Shown piece by piece: positions 50,221 through 61,100 of a stretch of DNA of 64,000 nucleotides. How positions within the stretch are numbered: the stretch's first letter is position 1; each line of letters starts with the position of its first letter. Where the stretch lies: positions 434,001-498,000 of the forward strand of contig MBPM02000051.1 of the NCBI GenBank assembly GCA_001695595.3. Direction: 5' to 3'. The notes below the pieces were generated by a model. That model was not told the origin of the DNA. It did no database searches and saw only the letters and a list, made by a program, of their open reading frames with translations. The translations under genes were made by a program, and so were the position numbers. Source of the DNA: Plasmopara viticola. Taxonomy: Eukaryota > Oomycota > Peronosporomycetes > Peronosporales > Peronosporaceae.

Positions 50221-53200
50221 ATGACACAATTTGATGCATTCCGCACTAAAATGCAGACCGCTGGCCTATCCACGGAGGCCATTAAAGCCTTCGAATACTC
50301 GTACGAAGCTCTTGTGAGCGGCGAATCAGGCATGATAGCTGAGGACTCGATTAAGCCCGTTGACAACTTGCCGTACCTGGAAAATAAGGCCGATTGCATT
50401 CGCGAGTCCATTAAGGCCGACCCGGGTCTGCTTAAGGAGACAGTTGTGCTCAAGCTGAACGGTGGCCTGGGCACCAGCATGGGCCTGGACAAGGCTAAGT
50501 CTCTGCTAACCGTCAAAGGCGATGATACTTTTCTGGATATTATGGCAAAGCAGGTGACAGAATTGCGCGCCGTGTACAAGTCTCACGTGCGGTTTGTGCT
50601 CATGAATAGTTTTAGCACGAGCGCCGACACTCTCGAGTATCTGCAGAAGTACCCGGAACTCGTCGAAGACGAAACTCTGGAGCTGCTACAGAACAAGGTT
50701 CCTAAAGTAAATGCGGCTACTATGGAGCCTGCTGTATGCCCAATTAACCCCTCTAAGGAGTGGTGCCCGCCTGGACACGGTGACCTGTACGCAGCGCTTG
50801 CCGGTTCAGGCAAGCTGGATAAGCTGGTTGCAGATGGTGTCAAATACATGTTTGTGTCAAATTCTGACAATCTAGGCGCGACGCTTGACCTGGACCTTCT
50901 GACATACTTCGCACAGTCCGACAAACCATTTCTCATGGAGTGCTGTGAGCGCACGGAGAATGACAAGAAGGGTGGGCACCTCGCCGAGCGTAATGATGAC
51001 GGCCATCTCATCCTTCGTGAGTCTGCGCAGTGTGCTAACGAGGATGAAAAGGAATTTCAGAACATAAAAAAGCACCGTTATTTTAACACGAACAACTTAT
51101 GGATCCGTCTGGACAAGCTCAAAGAGGAATTAACGAAGCAAGGTGGCATCATCCGTCTACCTATGATTAAAAACTCAAAGACGGTCGACCCGAAGGATCC
51201 GAGCTCGACTCCTGTGTTCCAGCTAGAGACGGCAATGGGCGCCGCTATCGAGTGCTTTGAAGGTGCTGGTGCTGTTTGCGTTCCGCGCACGCGATTTGCT
51301 CCTGTGAAAAAGTGCGACGATTTAATCTTGCTGCGCTCGGACGCATACGTAATCACAGAGGATTTTCGTCCTATTATTGCACCTGAGCGTGAGGGTGTGG
51401 CCCCGATTGTGGCACTGGACTCAAAAAATTTCAAGCTGGTTCAACAACTCGAGGCGGCAGTTCGCGGCAACGTGCCGTCGTTGATCAAGTGTGATCGCTT
51501 GAAGATTTCGGGAGATGTCGGATTTGCTTCTGGCGTTGTCTTTGAGGGTAGTGTGGAAGTTGTGAACAACAGCCCTGAGCAGAAAACCTTACTACCTGGC
51601 ACATACAAGGACACAGCGGTGGACCTGACAGAGCAGAAGGGTCTGGGCAAGCTAAAAGTCTCGAATGTTAAGACGGCTCCGTTCAACGACCAGAAGCCAG
51701 GTACCTCGGGCTTACGTAAGAAGACTAAGACGTTCATGAGCGACAACTACTTGCAAAATTTTGTGGCTTCGGTGTTCGAGTCTCTTCCTGCCAAAGATTT
51801 GAACGGCGGAACTTTGGTCGTATCCGGCGATGGTCGTTACTTCAATAAAGAGGCCATCCAAATAATTACCAAGATGGCTGTGGCTTACGGTGTTGACCGC
51901 CTTTGGATCGGCAAGGATGGTTTGCTCAGCACGCCATGTGTGTCTGCTGTTGTGCGTGAGCGTGAGGGTGGCAGCGTTGCCTTCGGGGCCTTCATTTTGT
52001 CTGCTAGCCACAATCCTGGTGGTCCAGACGAGGACTTTGGCATTAAGTACAATTGTGAAAATGGTGGACCAGCTCCTGAGAAGGTGACGAACGAGGTTTT
52101 TGCTCTCTCAAAGGTGATTACGTCGTATAAGATCGCTGCTGACTTTCCGACAATTGACGTAAGCACGATAGGCACGAGCGTTGTCAACGCTGACGATGGC
52201 AGCCGCTCTATTACGATTGAGGTGTTTGATTCGGCTGAACACCACGTTACCTTGCTAAAGCAAATCTTTGACTTTCATGCTATCAAAAAGCTCGTGTCTC
52301 GACCAGACTTTACATTCGTGGTAGACTCCATGTCGGGCGTAAATGGTCCGTACGCCCGTCGCGTGTTCGTGGAGGAGTTGGGCTGCGAAGAGTCATGTTT
52401 ACTGAATGCGACTCCTTTAGAGGACTTTGGTGGTTGTCACGCCGACCCTAACCTGACGTACGCAAAAACCTTGATTAAGGTTATGGGTGTGGATGCCAAC
52501 GGTTTGCCGGTTGTTGACCTAGAACAGGAACCTCCTTCGTTCGGTGCCGCATGGGATGGCGATGCCGACCGTAACATGATTTTAGGGTCGCAATTCTTTG
52601 TAACACCTTCGGATTCGCTTGCCATCATCGCCGCTAATTGCAAGGTGATTCCATTTTTTAAGAATGGTTTGCGAGGTGTAGCCCGTTCGATGCCTACTAG
52701 TGGTGCTGTGGATCTTGTAGCCACGAAGCTAAATATACCATTTTTCGAGGTACCAACTGGATGGAAATTTTTTGGAAATCTTATGGATTCGAACGTTGTT
52801 TTCGGAAAAGAAGATTACACCCCATTCATCTGTGGCGAGGAGAGTTTCGGTACTGGCTCAAACCATATTCGTGAGAAGGACGGCATGTGGGCTGTCCTGT
52901 GCTGGTTGTCAATCCTGGCTTCGAAGCAGGTGGATGGTGCCCCGCTGGTGACTGTGGAAGACATTGTTCGCGATCACTGGAAAAAGTTTGGCCGCAACTA
53001 CTACTGTCGTTACGACTATGAAAATGTGGACAAGGCAGCAGCCGAAAGTATGTTTGCCGACATGACCAAGTTCGACGGCGTTGTTGGCAAAGAGATTGAC
53101 GGCTTCAAGGTTGAGAAAGCCGATGAGTTTGAGTACGTGGACCCGGTGGATGGCAGTGTATCTTCGCACCAGGGTATTCGTTTCTTGTTTAAGGGTGGCT

Positions 53201-53397
53201 CGCGTGTCGTATTCCGACTGTCAGGCACAGGCGTTGCTGGCGCAACCATTCGCATGTATGTCGAGAAGTACGAGGAGACGACAGGCAACTTGGACCAGAA
53301 CGCCGCTGTGGCACTGGAGAAGTTGATTGGGGTGGGTCTGAAGCTGTCGAATTTGGAAAAGAAAACTGGCCGCAAAGCTCCTACGGTCATCACTTAA
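50221..53397 (+). CDS. UDP-glucose pyrophosphorylase / phosphoglucomutase fusion enzyme
   Basis: An intronless 1,058-residue ORF with two complete enzymes. Residues ~1-480 are a UTP-glucose-1-phosphate uridylyltransferase: the nucleotide-binding loop LKLNGGLGTSMG (77-88), the downstream KAKSLL lysines, PPGHGDLY (183-190) and FVSNSDNLGA (211-220). Residues ~485-1058 are an alpha-D-phosphohexomutase of the PGM1 type: substrate-site TSGLRKKTK (495-503), the phosphoserine loop SASHNPGG with S596, the Mg2+ loop DGDADR (779-784), the sugar-binding CGEESFGTGS (871-880) and the phosphate-binding RLSGTG (999-1004). All key residues are present. The mutase converts glucose-6-P to glucose-1-P and the other half makes UDP-glucose plus PPi, so two consecutive steps toward beta-glucan, cellulose and glycosylation lie on one chain. 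It is probably cytosolic, as no signal peptide is seen. Such fusions are known in oomycetes and other stramenopiles. The ATG at 50221 was chosen by length of the conserved N-terminus and the upstream promoter match. Confidence 0.97.
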   Translation: MTQFDAFRTKMQTAGLSTEAIKAFEYSYEALVSGESGMIAEDSIKPVDNLPYLENKADCIRESIKADPGLLKETVVLKLNGGLGTSMGLDKAKSLLTVKGDDTFLDIMAKQVTELRAVYKSHVRFVLMNSFSTSADTLEYLQKYPELVEDETLELLQNKVPKVNAATMEPAVCPINPSKEWCPPGHGDLYAALAGSGKLDKLVADGVKYMFVSNSDNLGATLDLDLLTYFAQSDKPFLMECCERTENDKKGGHLAERNDDGHLILRESAQCANEDEKEFQNIKKHRYFNTNNLWIRLDKLKEELTKQGGIIRLPMIKNSKTVDPKDPSSTPVFQLETAMGAAIECFEGAGAVCVPRTRFAPVKKCDDLILLRSDAYVITEDFRPIIAPEREGVAPIVALDSKNFKLVQQLEAAVRGNVPSLIKCDRLKISGDVGFASGVVFEGSVEVVNNSPEQKTLLPGTYKDTAVDLTEQKGLGKLKVSNVKTAPFNDQKPGTSGLRKKTKTFMSDNYLQNFVASVFESLPAKDLNGGTLVVSGDGRYFNKEAIQIITKMAVAYGVDRLWIGKDGLLSTPCVSAVVREREGGSVAFGAFILSASHNPGGPDEDFGIKYNCENGGPAPEKVTNEVFALSKVITSYKIAADFPTIDVSTIGTSVVNADDGSRSITIEVFDSAEHHVTLLKQIFDFHAIKKLVSRPDFTFVVDSMSGVNGPYARRVFVEELGCEESCLLNATPLEDFGGCHADPNLTYAKTLIKVMGVDANGLPVVDLEQEPPSFGAAWDGDADRNMILGSQFFVTPSDSLAIIAANCKVIPFFKNGLRGVARSMPTSGAVDLVATKLNIPFFEVPTGWKFFGNLMDSNVVFGKEDYTPFICGEESFGTGSNHIREKDGMWAVLCWLSILASKQVDGAPLVTVEDIVRDHWKKFGRNYYCRYDYENVDKAAAESMFADMTKFDGVVGKEIDGFKVEKADEFEYVDPVDGSVSSHQGIRFLFKGGSRVVFRLSGTGVAGATIRMYVEKYEETTGNLDQNAAVALEKLIGVGLKLSNLEKKTGRKAPTVIT

Positions 53398-53865
53398 AGG
53401 GACTGCGCCTTAAAACTTGAGCTAAGAGATGGCTGCAAACAAGTCATCATGTGCACTTCTAATGGGTAACCTATGCTCTGTTTCAGCTTGCTTGCTTGGT
53501 GCTTTGTAGTAAGGCTCTTCGCCTGTTGCAACAACAGCAAACCACATAAAAGTGTTAATCAACGTGCAACTCACTACTTTTATTTGTGTACGAAGTTGCT
53601 GGGTTTGTTTCTTAGATGCCAATTGAAAATTCGGGAAGCTGTGCTACCGAAAGCATTAAATCCACGTAGTAAATTTTGAGAACTTGATAACTGAAGATCA
53701 GTTGTTTTAAGATTTGTAGTACTTCAAGTATTGAATCAAGTAATTTTCGAGCATTAGAACCGGTGCGCGATTATCGAGGCCTTCATTGTAAGATTTTTAA
53801 GCCTATATGATGATCTTATTAGGTGCGACCGCATGACGCTTTTGAGTATTTAAAATAGGCTGCAC
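53398..53865. other. 3' flank of UGP-PGM
   Basis: About 470 bp of AT-rich spacer with no gene. It presumably contains the 3' UTR and polyadenylation site of the fusion gene; no specific signal could be fixed. Confidence 0.5.
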
Positions 53866-54543
53866 ATGAAAAGTTCTAGTGTAGCCTTGATAGCTAGCTT
53901 TTTAACGTCGTTTTTGATTTATACTTTGGTCTGGCAATGCGCCAATTTCTGTCTGTACACGATAGGCTTTTCACCTCGTTGTGGGAAAGCTAGACAACAA
54001 TATTCGAGCGCCGGTATGATGAAGAATGAGCTTATGAAATTAAGCTCGCACATGTGGTGTCACAGACAATGTCTGTCGAAAATGACTAGCAGCGCCACTT
54101 GTCTGAATAACAGGAACACCACTGTAATAAACACGAAAACCACATCACCAAGACGTTCTCTAAACTTAATTATATCCAAAAAATTCTACCATCGAGCAGA
54201 TGAAAATTGGAAGACCAAACCTATAACAGACCCAAGCCCTAGGCTCACGGACAAGCACCTACTATTTTCTAAGCGGCCCCACGTGCGTAAGCTAAGTTTA
54301 TGCACACATATCACTAAACCGCCTCACAAAATGTTCGGTACTTTTGAGCTTACGCAAACTCTTGTGATTCAAAGTGGCGCTATCACTTGTACATGGCGAG
54401 AGAGATACATACTTATCAAGAAAGACGCACGGATCCCGAGGGTCTGGGGCAGTGGCAATCTGTTTATCCATTCAAATCAGGGCAGGATGTTCTTCGCGCA
54501 CCCCCAAGCAATACTTTTATTTATATACATTGTCATTAATTAA
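53866..54543 (+). CDS. Hypothetical protein with N-terminal hydrophobic segment (orphan ORF)
   Basis: A 225-codon ATG ORF with no recognised family. Residues ~7-32 form a hydrophobic stretch after MKSSS, which could be a signal peptide or membrane anchor, although it is long and contains Trp and Cys. The rest is basic and polar (many Lys, Arg, Ser, Thr) with several Cys residues in residues 30-85, and ends with a second hydrophobic run (ILLFIYIVI). No RXLR, LFLAK or other effector motif was found. An ORF of this length is unusual in the surrounding AT-rich desert, but base composition does not differ from that of the non-coding flanks, so it may be chance or a fragment. Confidence 0.35.
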   Translation: MKSSSVALIASFLTSFLIYTLVWQCANFCLYTIGFSPRCGKARQQYSSAGMMKNELMKLSSHMWCHRQCLSKMTSSATCLNNRNTTVINTKTTSPRRSLNLIISKKFYHRADENWKTKPITDPSPRLTDKHLLFSKRPHVRKLSLCTHITKPPHKMFGTFELTQTLVIQSGAITCTWRERYILIKKDARIPRVWGSGNLFIHSNQGRMFFAHPQAILLFIYIVIN

Positions 54544-54860
54544 GAAAAAAAAGAATTAGCCAAGCAGTCACTGAAGCATAGGTGGCTCTTCTTGTTACTC
54601 TTATCGCCCGATGACCAATGTCCTTGCCGCGGAGAAGCAAGGGGGAGGGTCTGCAAGAGCCTTTCTTGTCTGAGAAGATCTCGACGGGTGAGCTTGTAGA
54701 AGAAGGCACAGACGCAGCCTTAGTGGTAGGCACAGCCTTGCCGTGTAAAGCAACGATGTAAGCAAATGTCACACATGTCAAATAGTGATGAAGTGGACGT
54801 AGTGGTGTACATGATAGAATCCCGTGCCTCGTAGGTGCTAGTTAGGTACTGTAACCAACA
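54541..54860 (-). pseudogene. Secreted-protein-like relic beside the inverted repeat
   Basis: On the minus strand a hydrophobic stretch (CVTFAYIVAL) is followed by a small polar region rich in Ala, Pro, Ser and Thr and then a basic tail. No in-frame ATG precedes it at the expected place. The upstream part and hydrophobic stretch match the plus strand at 40690-40830 (gtacaccactacgtccac, then the run to ttgcttac-tcgttgctt), where the downstream part differs. The pattern suggests a degraded small secreted protein gene carried in the repeat. Function is unknown. Confidence 0.25.
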
Positions 54861-57800
54861 AAGACCATTTCCAAATCACCGCTTATTACACACCATTCTA
54901 ATCGCACAAAATTTGAGCGTGTATTAATATATATATATATATATATAACTCTCATATAATGAAAGCCTAAAAGACCTGCTGCGTGGATCAAAACGTCGTC
55001 CTGAGTCACCACCTCGTTATCATTACCAATCTACTAATGCGCTTGGTCATTCAAAATTAATAATCGAGTGCACTTAGTGTTATCACATGTGAGCAAACAG
55101 CGTGAACTATGATTGTATACATAATGTTTGCCACCAACACTTGATTATCAAAACTTGTCATATCGTAGACGTTTACAATCATGAGAAAGAGGGCTGACAA
55201 GCACGGAGGACTTTCCTGTAAAGAAGGATCATCATGTTTAAGCCGAAACTGGAGCTCACTACAAAGAAAGTCATCACCAACTCACGAAATACGGTCTAAA
55301 AAGATTTGTCTTATAGCACGACCTTGCTGTTGCTATGCGCATCAGCTTTGCATGACTATTGGAGTCAGGCATAAATTATCAAGACTACAATGTGAGCCCA
55401 GTGATTAGCGAGGCAAGTGATGCGATTAGAGGTGCCCATGATAGACAAATAATCACCATTTTGTCCCAAAGCCTATGGTGCCCAAATAAAGAATTTATAA
55501 ACGGTCGTGCTATATAGTACTGGCTGGAGCAGCCGCCAAATGCATCGTTTTACCTAGGCGGCACACAAACGCAACTGCGTTAGTTTTGTTTTCAGCATTT
55601 GGTAAGCCAAAGACAAAAGCGAAGCTTCTAAATACTCAGTCATCCACCCATTTTGAAGGATCCAACTTGCAAATAGTTTCACAAGCCTCAGGTCTTTGTC
55701 GTTCGAGAATATGACTTGACGAGACCTGCCGATTCATCATACGGTAGAGCACACTTAATGCTCACTCATAGCAAAGAATTTGCTGTAGGAGAGCTATCCA
55801 CTCGTCTTTGTCATAATTGATAGCCTTAGATAGTCCCACTACGGGCTTTGGATTTATACGACGTTTGGCTTTCTGACATATTGATTTAAAAGCGCTTCTG
55901 ATCCTACTGATATAAAAGTTTGGCTGCGTCGACAAGCACATCAAAAACATCAGGCTTGTATAAAACACGAAAATTGTATCTCACGAAGAATGACCATCAA
56001 TTTGCCTATTGTAATGCGTGTTTGCAAGGATGGGTGCTCTGAAAAATCTACAAAGGACTAAAAGTCATAGATACACTCAAAAATTTATCAGTGCACAGTT
56101 ATTCTTTGTCTTGGAGAAACAGCTTAACAGCTTCAGCTGACAGGCTCATGCCTGTTCTCATCAAGCTGTAGTAGCGCGGAACCAAAAGTATAATACAAGC
56201 AACGCAAACGGTTGGGTCTAATCCGTCAAGGCACACTGAGCTTCAAGGCCTTCAGAGGTCATTGTAAGTAGCTGCAGCTTGATCGCCGATGCCGACAGCA
56301 ACAGCAATCTCAAGTGCGTACATTGAGTTGCATATGAGCTGTTGCTCATTCTGAAAAAATCGTAATATCAAGGCAAGAGCGAACCCTCGGCGCTCCATTA
56401 ACGCTAAGGCTAGCTTCCCTTCTATGAAAATAGAATGCAAAGACACTTTTATAAGTGGTTTCCTGACCAAAGTCCGAAGCACTTTGAACAAAGTCGCTTA
56501 CTAAGGGAGCAGTATACTCACCAAGTGAAGTAGAGACAACTTGCCTACGAATTTCATCGGCTTATGCAAAACGCCGTACCTGGCACTAAACTTCAAGCAG
56601 GAAAATTAAGCTAAAGACATCACACTCCAGCGCGCGGCCAAAGGTCAAAGTATTATCAACGAAGGGCTCCTTGCTTCCGTTCTCAGATCGATAAAACCGT
56701 TGAATAGATGTATCAGAGCAGGTGCTGAAGAAGGGCAACGTTGCCACCACTTTATATTTTTTCGAGTCTGAGTGAGCCTCTTGAGATTTCAACTCAAGCC
56801 CAATCGCCTTGGACAAAGTTATTTATGTCTGTGAGCTGAGGGTAAAATTTGCTTTCTTAAACGTAAAGGCGGAAGGCCGCGATCTATCAATAGAGTGCTC
56901 ATTGCTTCGGATCTAAGATCGCAACAATGATTCGGTAATTTTGCTGGTGTCGATAAAACGACTCGGTCGAGTTTAGTAGAGCAAGGCCACCGATAGGAAG
57001 CTCACGCACCTGTAAAAGCACTTCGGCTTCACTACGCACTCTTTGCACAAGCTAGGCTGAACTTAGCGTTCAAAAAGCACCAGAAGATCCTCGACTTTGC
57101 ACTTTTGCATTGAGGAGCATCGACTTCTGCACGACCGTTTCGAATTGCAATCGGTCTCGACCTTGGCTGTCAAGCCACGGCTTTTTCGTATTAAGACACT
57201 TGAAGCTGCTAGCTCCTTAATCATGTGACTAAGACCTTAACAGCTGGATGATGAATTACTGCGCGGCCCTGCGAAAGGAGCATGAACTGCTTCGGAAAGC
57301 AGCTTTTCTTCTTAGTGATCTCCACGCTTTCAGCTGCTGTATAGTCACCCGTACTCGCTTTTATTGCAAAGTCGGATTACATTTTCGCTTGAGATAACCC
57401 ACAAATTATTTCGGACGCATGACTGACGAAGGTGTTTCGCCTTTTGTAGATATCGAACTTTACTTATTGTTTATGTATTAAGTGATATTTGGTCAAACGG
57501 TGTTTAGGTTATTGAAAACTTGATGACCTATATGATGATTGTATGCTCGAAGATACACTGAGTAACTGTGCGCTGAGAAGCCAAATCCAGGGATTTACAA
57601 ATGATCGGAGAAAGACTTTACCCAACAATGCGGTCCGCGCATCGACGACTCCTTTTTAGTCGCGACACTCAAAATCACCTTTACCCATAGAAGAACAAAC
57701 GCTTCTAGATAACCAAAGTTCATTTGAATTTCGACTTACCAGTGGAAGGAATCTGAAAGTGGCTTAAGTTTGATCCAGACTTCTCTGAGGCTAGCTTTAA

Positions 57801-58160
57801 GTTAAAGGAATAACCTCTTTGGAGTATCAGGCGGTGGGCGTTTTGTTAAGATTTACTTAACTTGCTTTGGAGAGGTTGTGGAAGTCGATTTAGGCATCTC
57901 CACAACAGATGCGCAGAATTCTACGACGCCAATCAGGATTTTTTAAATAAATTGTTACGGTGGTCAAAGCAAGCGCAGACTCATCGTAAAGTTGTGATAA
58001 GATAATGGCTCTTTTTGAGCCAACTTGTTTTCGAAGAGAAGTACCCCGGGAGAGCCTTCGAGCGCACAAAGCAGATATGTGCACTGCTTGTTACAATTGT
58101 TTCCTTTGGGAAATTCGTAAACACCTCACGGTTAAGTCGATATCATCGCCGACTACACAA
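54700..58160 (-). repeat. Decayed Ty3/gypsy-type repeat, minus-oriented partner
   Basis: The inverted, diverged counterpart of 37130-41020. Matching anchors on the minus strand run in order from about 58155 (gtcggcgatgatat), 58060-58080 (tatctgctttgtgcgctc), the 79-codon ORF at 56252-56491, the block at 55762-55968 (with KSICQKAKRRINPKPVVG), and the integrase-like ACRLGKTMHLAA near 55530-55560, to about 54800. The pair flanks the UGP-PGM gene in opposite orientation. Confidence 0.6.
54927..54947. repeat. (AT)n microsatellite
   Basis: About ten uninterrupted AT dinucleotides within the inverted repeat copy. The plus copy at about 40636 has no such expansion. Confidence 0.9.
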
Positions 58161-61100
58161 TTGTTTAAAGCACTAAAATCATTTTCTTCGTGGAAGCCAT
58201 TACATGTCTCCGGTATGACTGCATAAAGTCTGTTGATCTAAAATTCGAAGTAACGGGCGCTTCTTATGTAAGCCGCGGTGTCTGCGCGTTGAGGCAGGGA
58301 AGAAGTGACGTCATGCAAGTGCTTATAACTTACGCTGTGATTGCCTTTGTCGATATACTGCCGACGCACTGAAATTTGTGTGTATCTTCAAACTACTAAG
58401 TGAACAAGCTGTACTCTTAGTGCAAGCTGCACTCTTAGACAAGGCCGTAGATTTCTTTGTCCAAAGTGATGAATTAGATTTTCTATTTTATGAAGATTTA
58501 CCCGATCTCTCAATACTTATTCAATTTAGCCGTAGTGGTGACAGTGTTGGGAGGTTTATACTACCGAAGGTACCCAGGGGCAAATCGGGATTCACAGGAA
58601 GCGAATTTCTATCGATCGATTAACTTATTCAGAGACCATATAAATTTCTGGATCATTCTAGAAAGATCGATGCTGTACGCCGACTCATTTTTTCAAAGAT
58701 CGGAAAAGATGTGGTAAAACGATGGCTAATGCTAAGAAATACTTTAAAAAAATCAATATTAAGGAATACTTCATTACTTCAAATCAGAAATGATGCTCTC
58801 TTCCATGTCTATCTGAAACTATTTATTTATCTTTGACGGATCCAATCGCAACCCTTGTCTTGCAGATTAATTTTAGTGAAATTATGGCAAAATACAGAAA
58901 ACCTTTTGCAAAAACTGGTCTCAAATAGAGACAAAGTTCTTACGGAAATCTTCCCTGCTTTTCTCAGAAGCATCTGTGGTCTTTAGAGTCAGTGACAACT
59001 ACGAGCGTCTTCGCTCGTTATCCCAGCTAGGTTTTACAATCACATACATCGCATTGTCGCAAACGTAATCCTTAATAGCTTGTCTAACCGCAGATACGGA
59101 GCTTCAGAGCACATACTGACAGTGTGACTTTGAGCTCACAGTCTGGTTGGCCGTTGACACAACTATCACCATCATTGGTCGGGCGTTGACATCATGGCAA
59201 AGCATTTCTTGTCATAATCGGTATAATTACCTCATTGCCTGAAGTGAAATGAGAAGACAAGTTGACGTCATTTCTCAGCGATGTGCAACAGCACGCAACC
59301 AATGTATGGTCGGAAACTTAGCAAACGACGCAAATTGGCTTCGTCTTGTCTAGCAACGGCAGGAGTGAGACCAGAGAAAGTCTTTCTTTGACGCTATTAA
59401 AGCATTTTAGAGTTGGCTCTTTAGCGCCCTTTAGTTTTTTTGAGGTCTGCTCGGACCCCATGGCTGCTTACACGTCAGCCGGGGATGTTAATTTTTTTAA
59501 CTGAAATTATGCATTTGTGATTATTGGCATAAAGTTTCTGGATCCTCATGATCACAAGAATGTATTTTATGTGGCCTTCAGAGTCGCTGATCTCCTTTAA
59601 AGCAGCTATAGCAAATTACACTGTCAAAGTATGTCCAGGCACAAGCTCGTTACGGCCGAAAAAAAATAGTATGATATAGCCGTGAACACAACTAGAGTTT
59701 TATATAGTCCTTGCGACATTACTACCGCCACCACAGCATACCTCTAGGCGTACTGAACGTCGTACAAAGTACAGTCAGCTTCTTAGTAGTTTTCAAGAAC
59801 AAAATGTAATTAACAGTACCAAAATATTGCTAAACAACACATCTTATTGAAATATAAATGTTTGTGCGGGGTACCGTTACACTGTCCCACCAATTATCTT
59901 TGGCTATCAAATATAAAAATTTAATGACGAGTGCGGAAATTTTGACTCTCGCACCATGCCGTTTAAAGAACAAGGCATCGATTAGCTCACACCGCATTCG
60001 CAGCGGTCAATGCCTTGTTTAACAGGACTTTGTGCCTGGCATGAAATTAAGCTTGTGCCTACCTCCTCTATCCGGGAAACTTCATGGGTGTGTGTCTTTC
60101 GACACCCATTTAAGCATTCCTTACATAAAGGATCTACCAGTGTGTTGAAATACTCAATATAATTCAGTTAAGAACTCTGTGTCTCCAAATCCTTCAAAGC
60201 TCAGTATCTTTGACGTCTGGCAGTGCCTTTTACTGAAGCGCACCTTTTGTGCCACTATAATTAGCTGAGTCGTCAATCATCTTTATGATTAAGGTCTTTT
60301 GGTCCACAATAGTGTTGTTTGTGACACCTTGAAATCAAATTCAAATCGCATTCTCACTCGTCTCTTCTAGTGGCGCTTGTATTCCCATTGTGGTTCGGTG
60401 TCTTGTGAATTCTAATACTTTTTTATCCGCTGCGGATGGTGCTCTTCTATCCCCTGTAATATATATTCTTTTTGCGTCTTGCGAGCTTACGTTACCCGCT
60501 CGCGTACTTTGGCCGCCAAAATAAAGCGTTTTGTTTAGCGTCCATAGTATTCGATGCTGTGGTTGGATATGATTACTAAGAAATGGTTTCAAAGACGTCG
60601 TCATGCCTGTCTTTGGGAAATGTCATTACTTTTGATGCCTCTCGTTTGATCGGGCCTAAGCTTCCTTTCGAAGAATCGTACACACAACAAGGGTGGGTAC
60701 ATGACGCATCAAATCCCTGCTGTGTTCATTGAAGAGCTGAAATATATGGCCTTCCCCCACTAATTGATCTAGCGGTCGTGCGCTTCTGGCCAAATTCAAG
60801 TATTTTTAATCTATATCAGGGACAAGAAATGACTGTGCTAATAAACTCCTTCAATCTTACAGCTAGGTACTTCTCGGATGTTCATACGGAAACAAACATC
60901 CAAAATCGCTCGATTAGCCAGTCGAACTGAAAGCGACCTATTTCCGATGCTCTCTATTAAAGATATGTCAACCTTTTTAGTAGTTTTGCGGTGTGCAAAA
61001 TTTCGCGGCGTGCCAAGACTCGGAGCATTTTTTATACGCTCCTACACTTGCGTGACTAGTAGCAGTCCATCGATAATGATTTCTTTTTCGAGAACTGTTC

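Noticed and set aside
50124..50579. 151-codon minus-strand ORF and other antisense ORFs within 50124-53393
   Set aside because: They are shadows of the UGP-PGM coding sequence in other frames.
54541..54781. RXLR-type effector gene
   Set aside because: No RXLR or dEER motif and no in-frame ATG; only a secretion-like hydrophobic stretch is present, so it is listed as a low-confidence relic.
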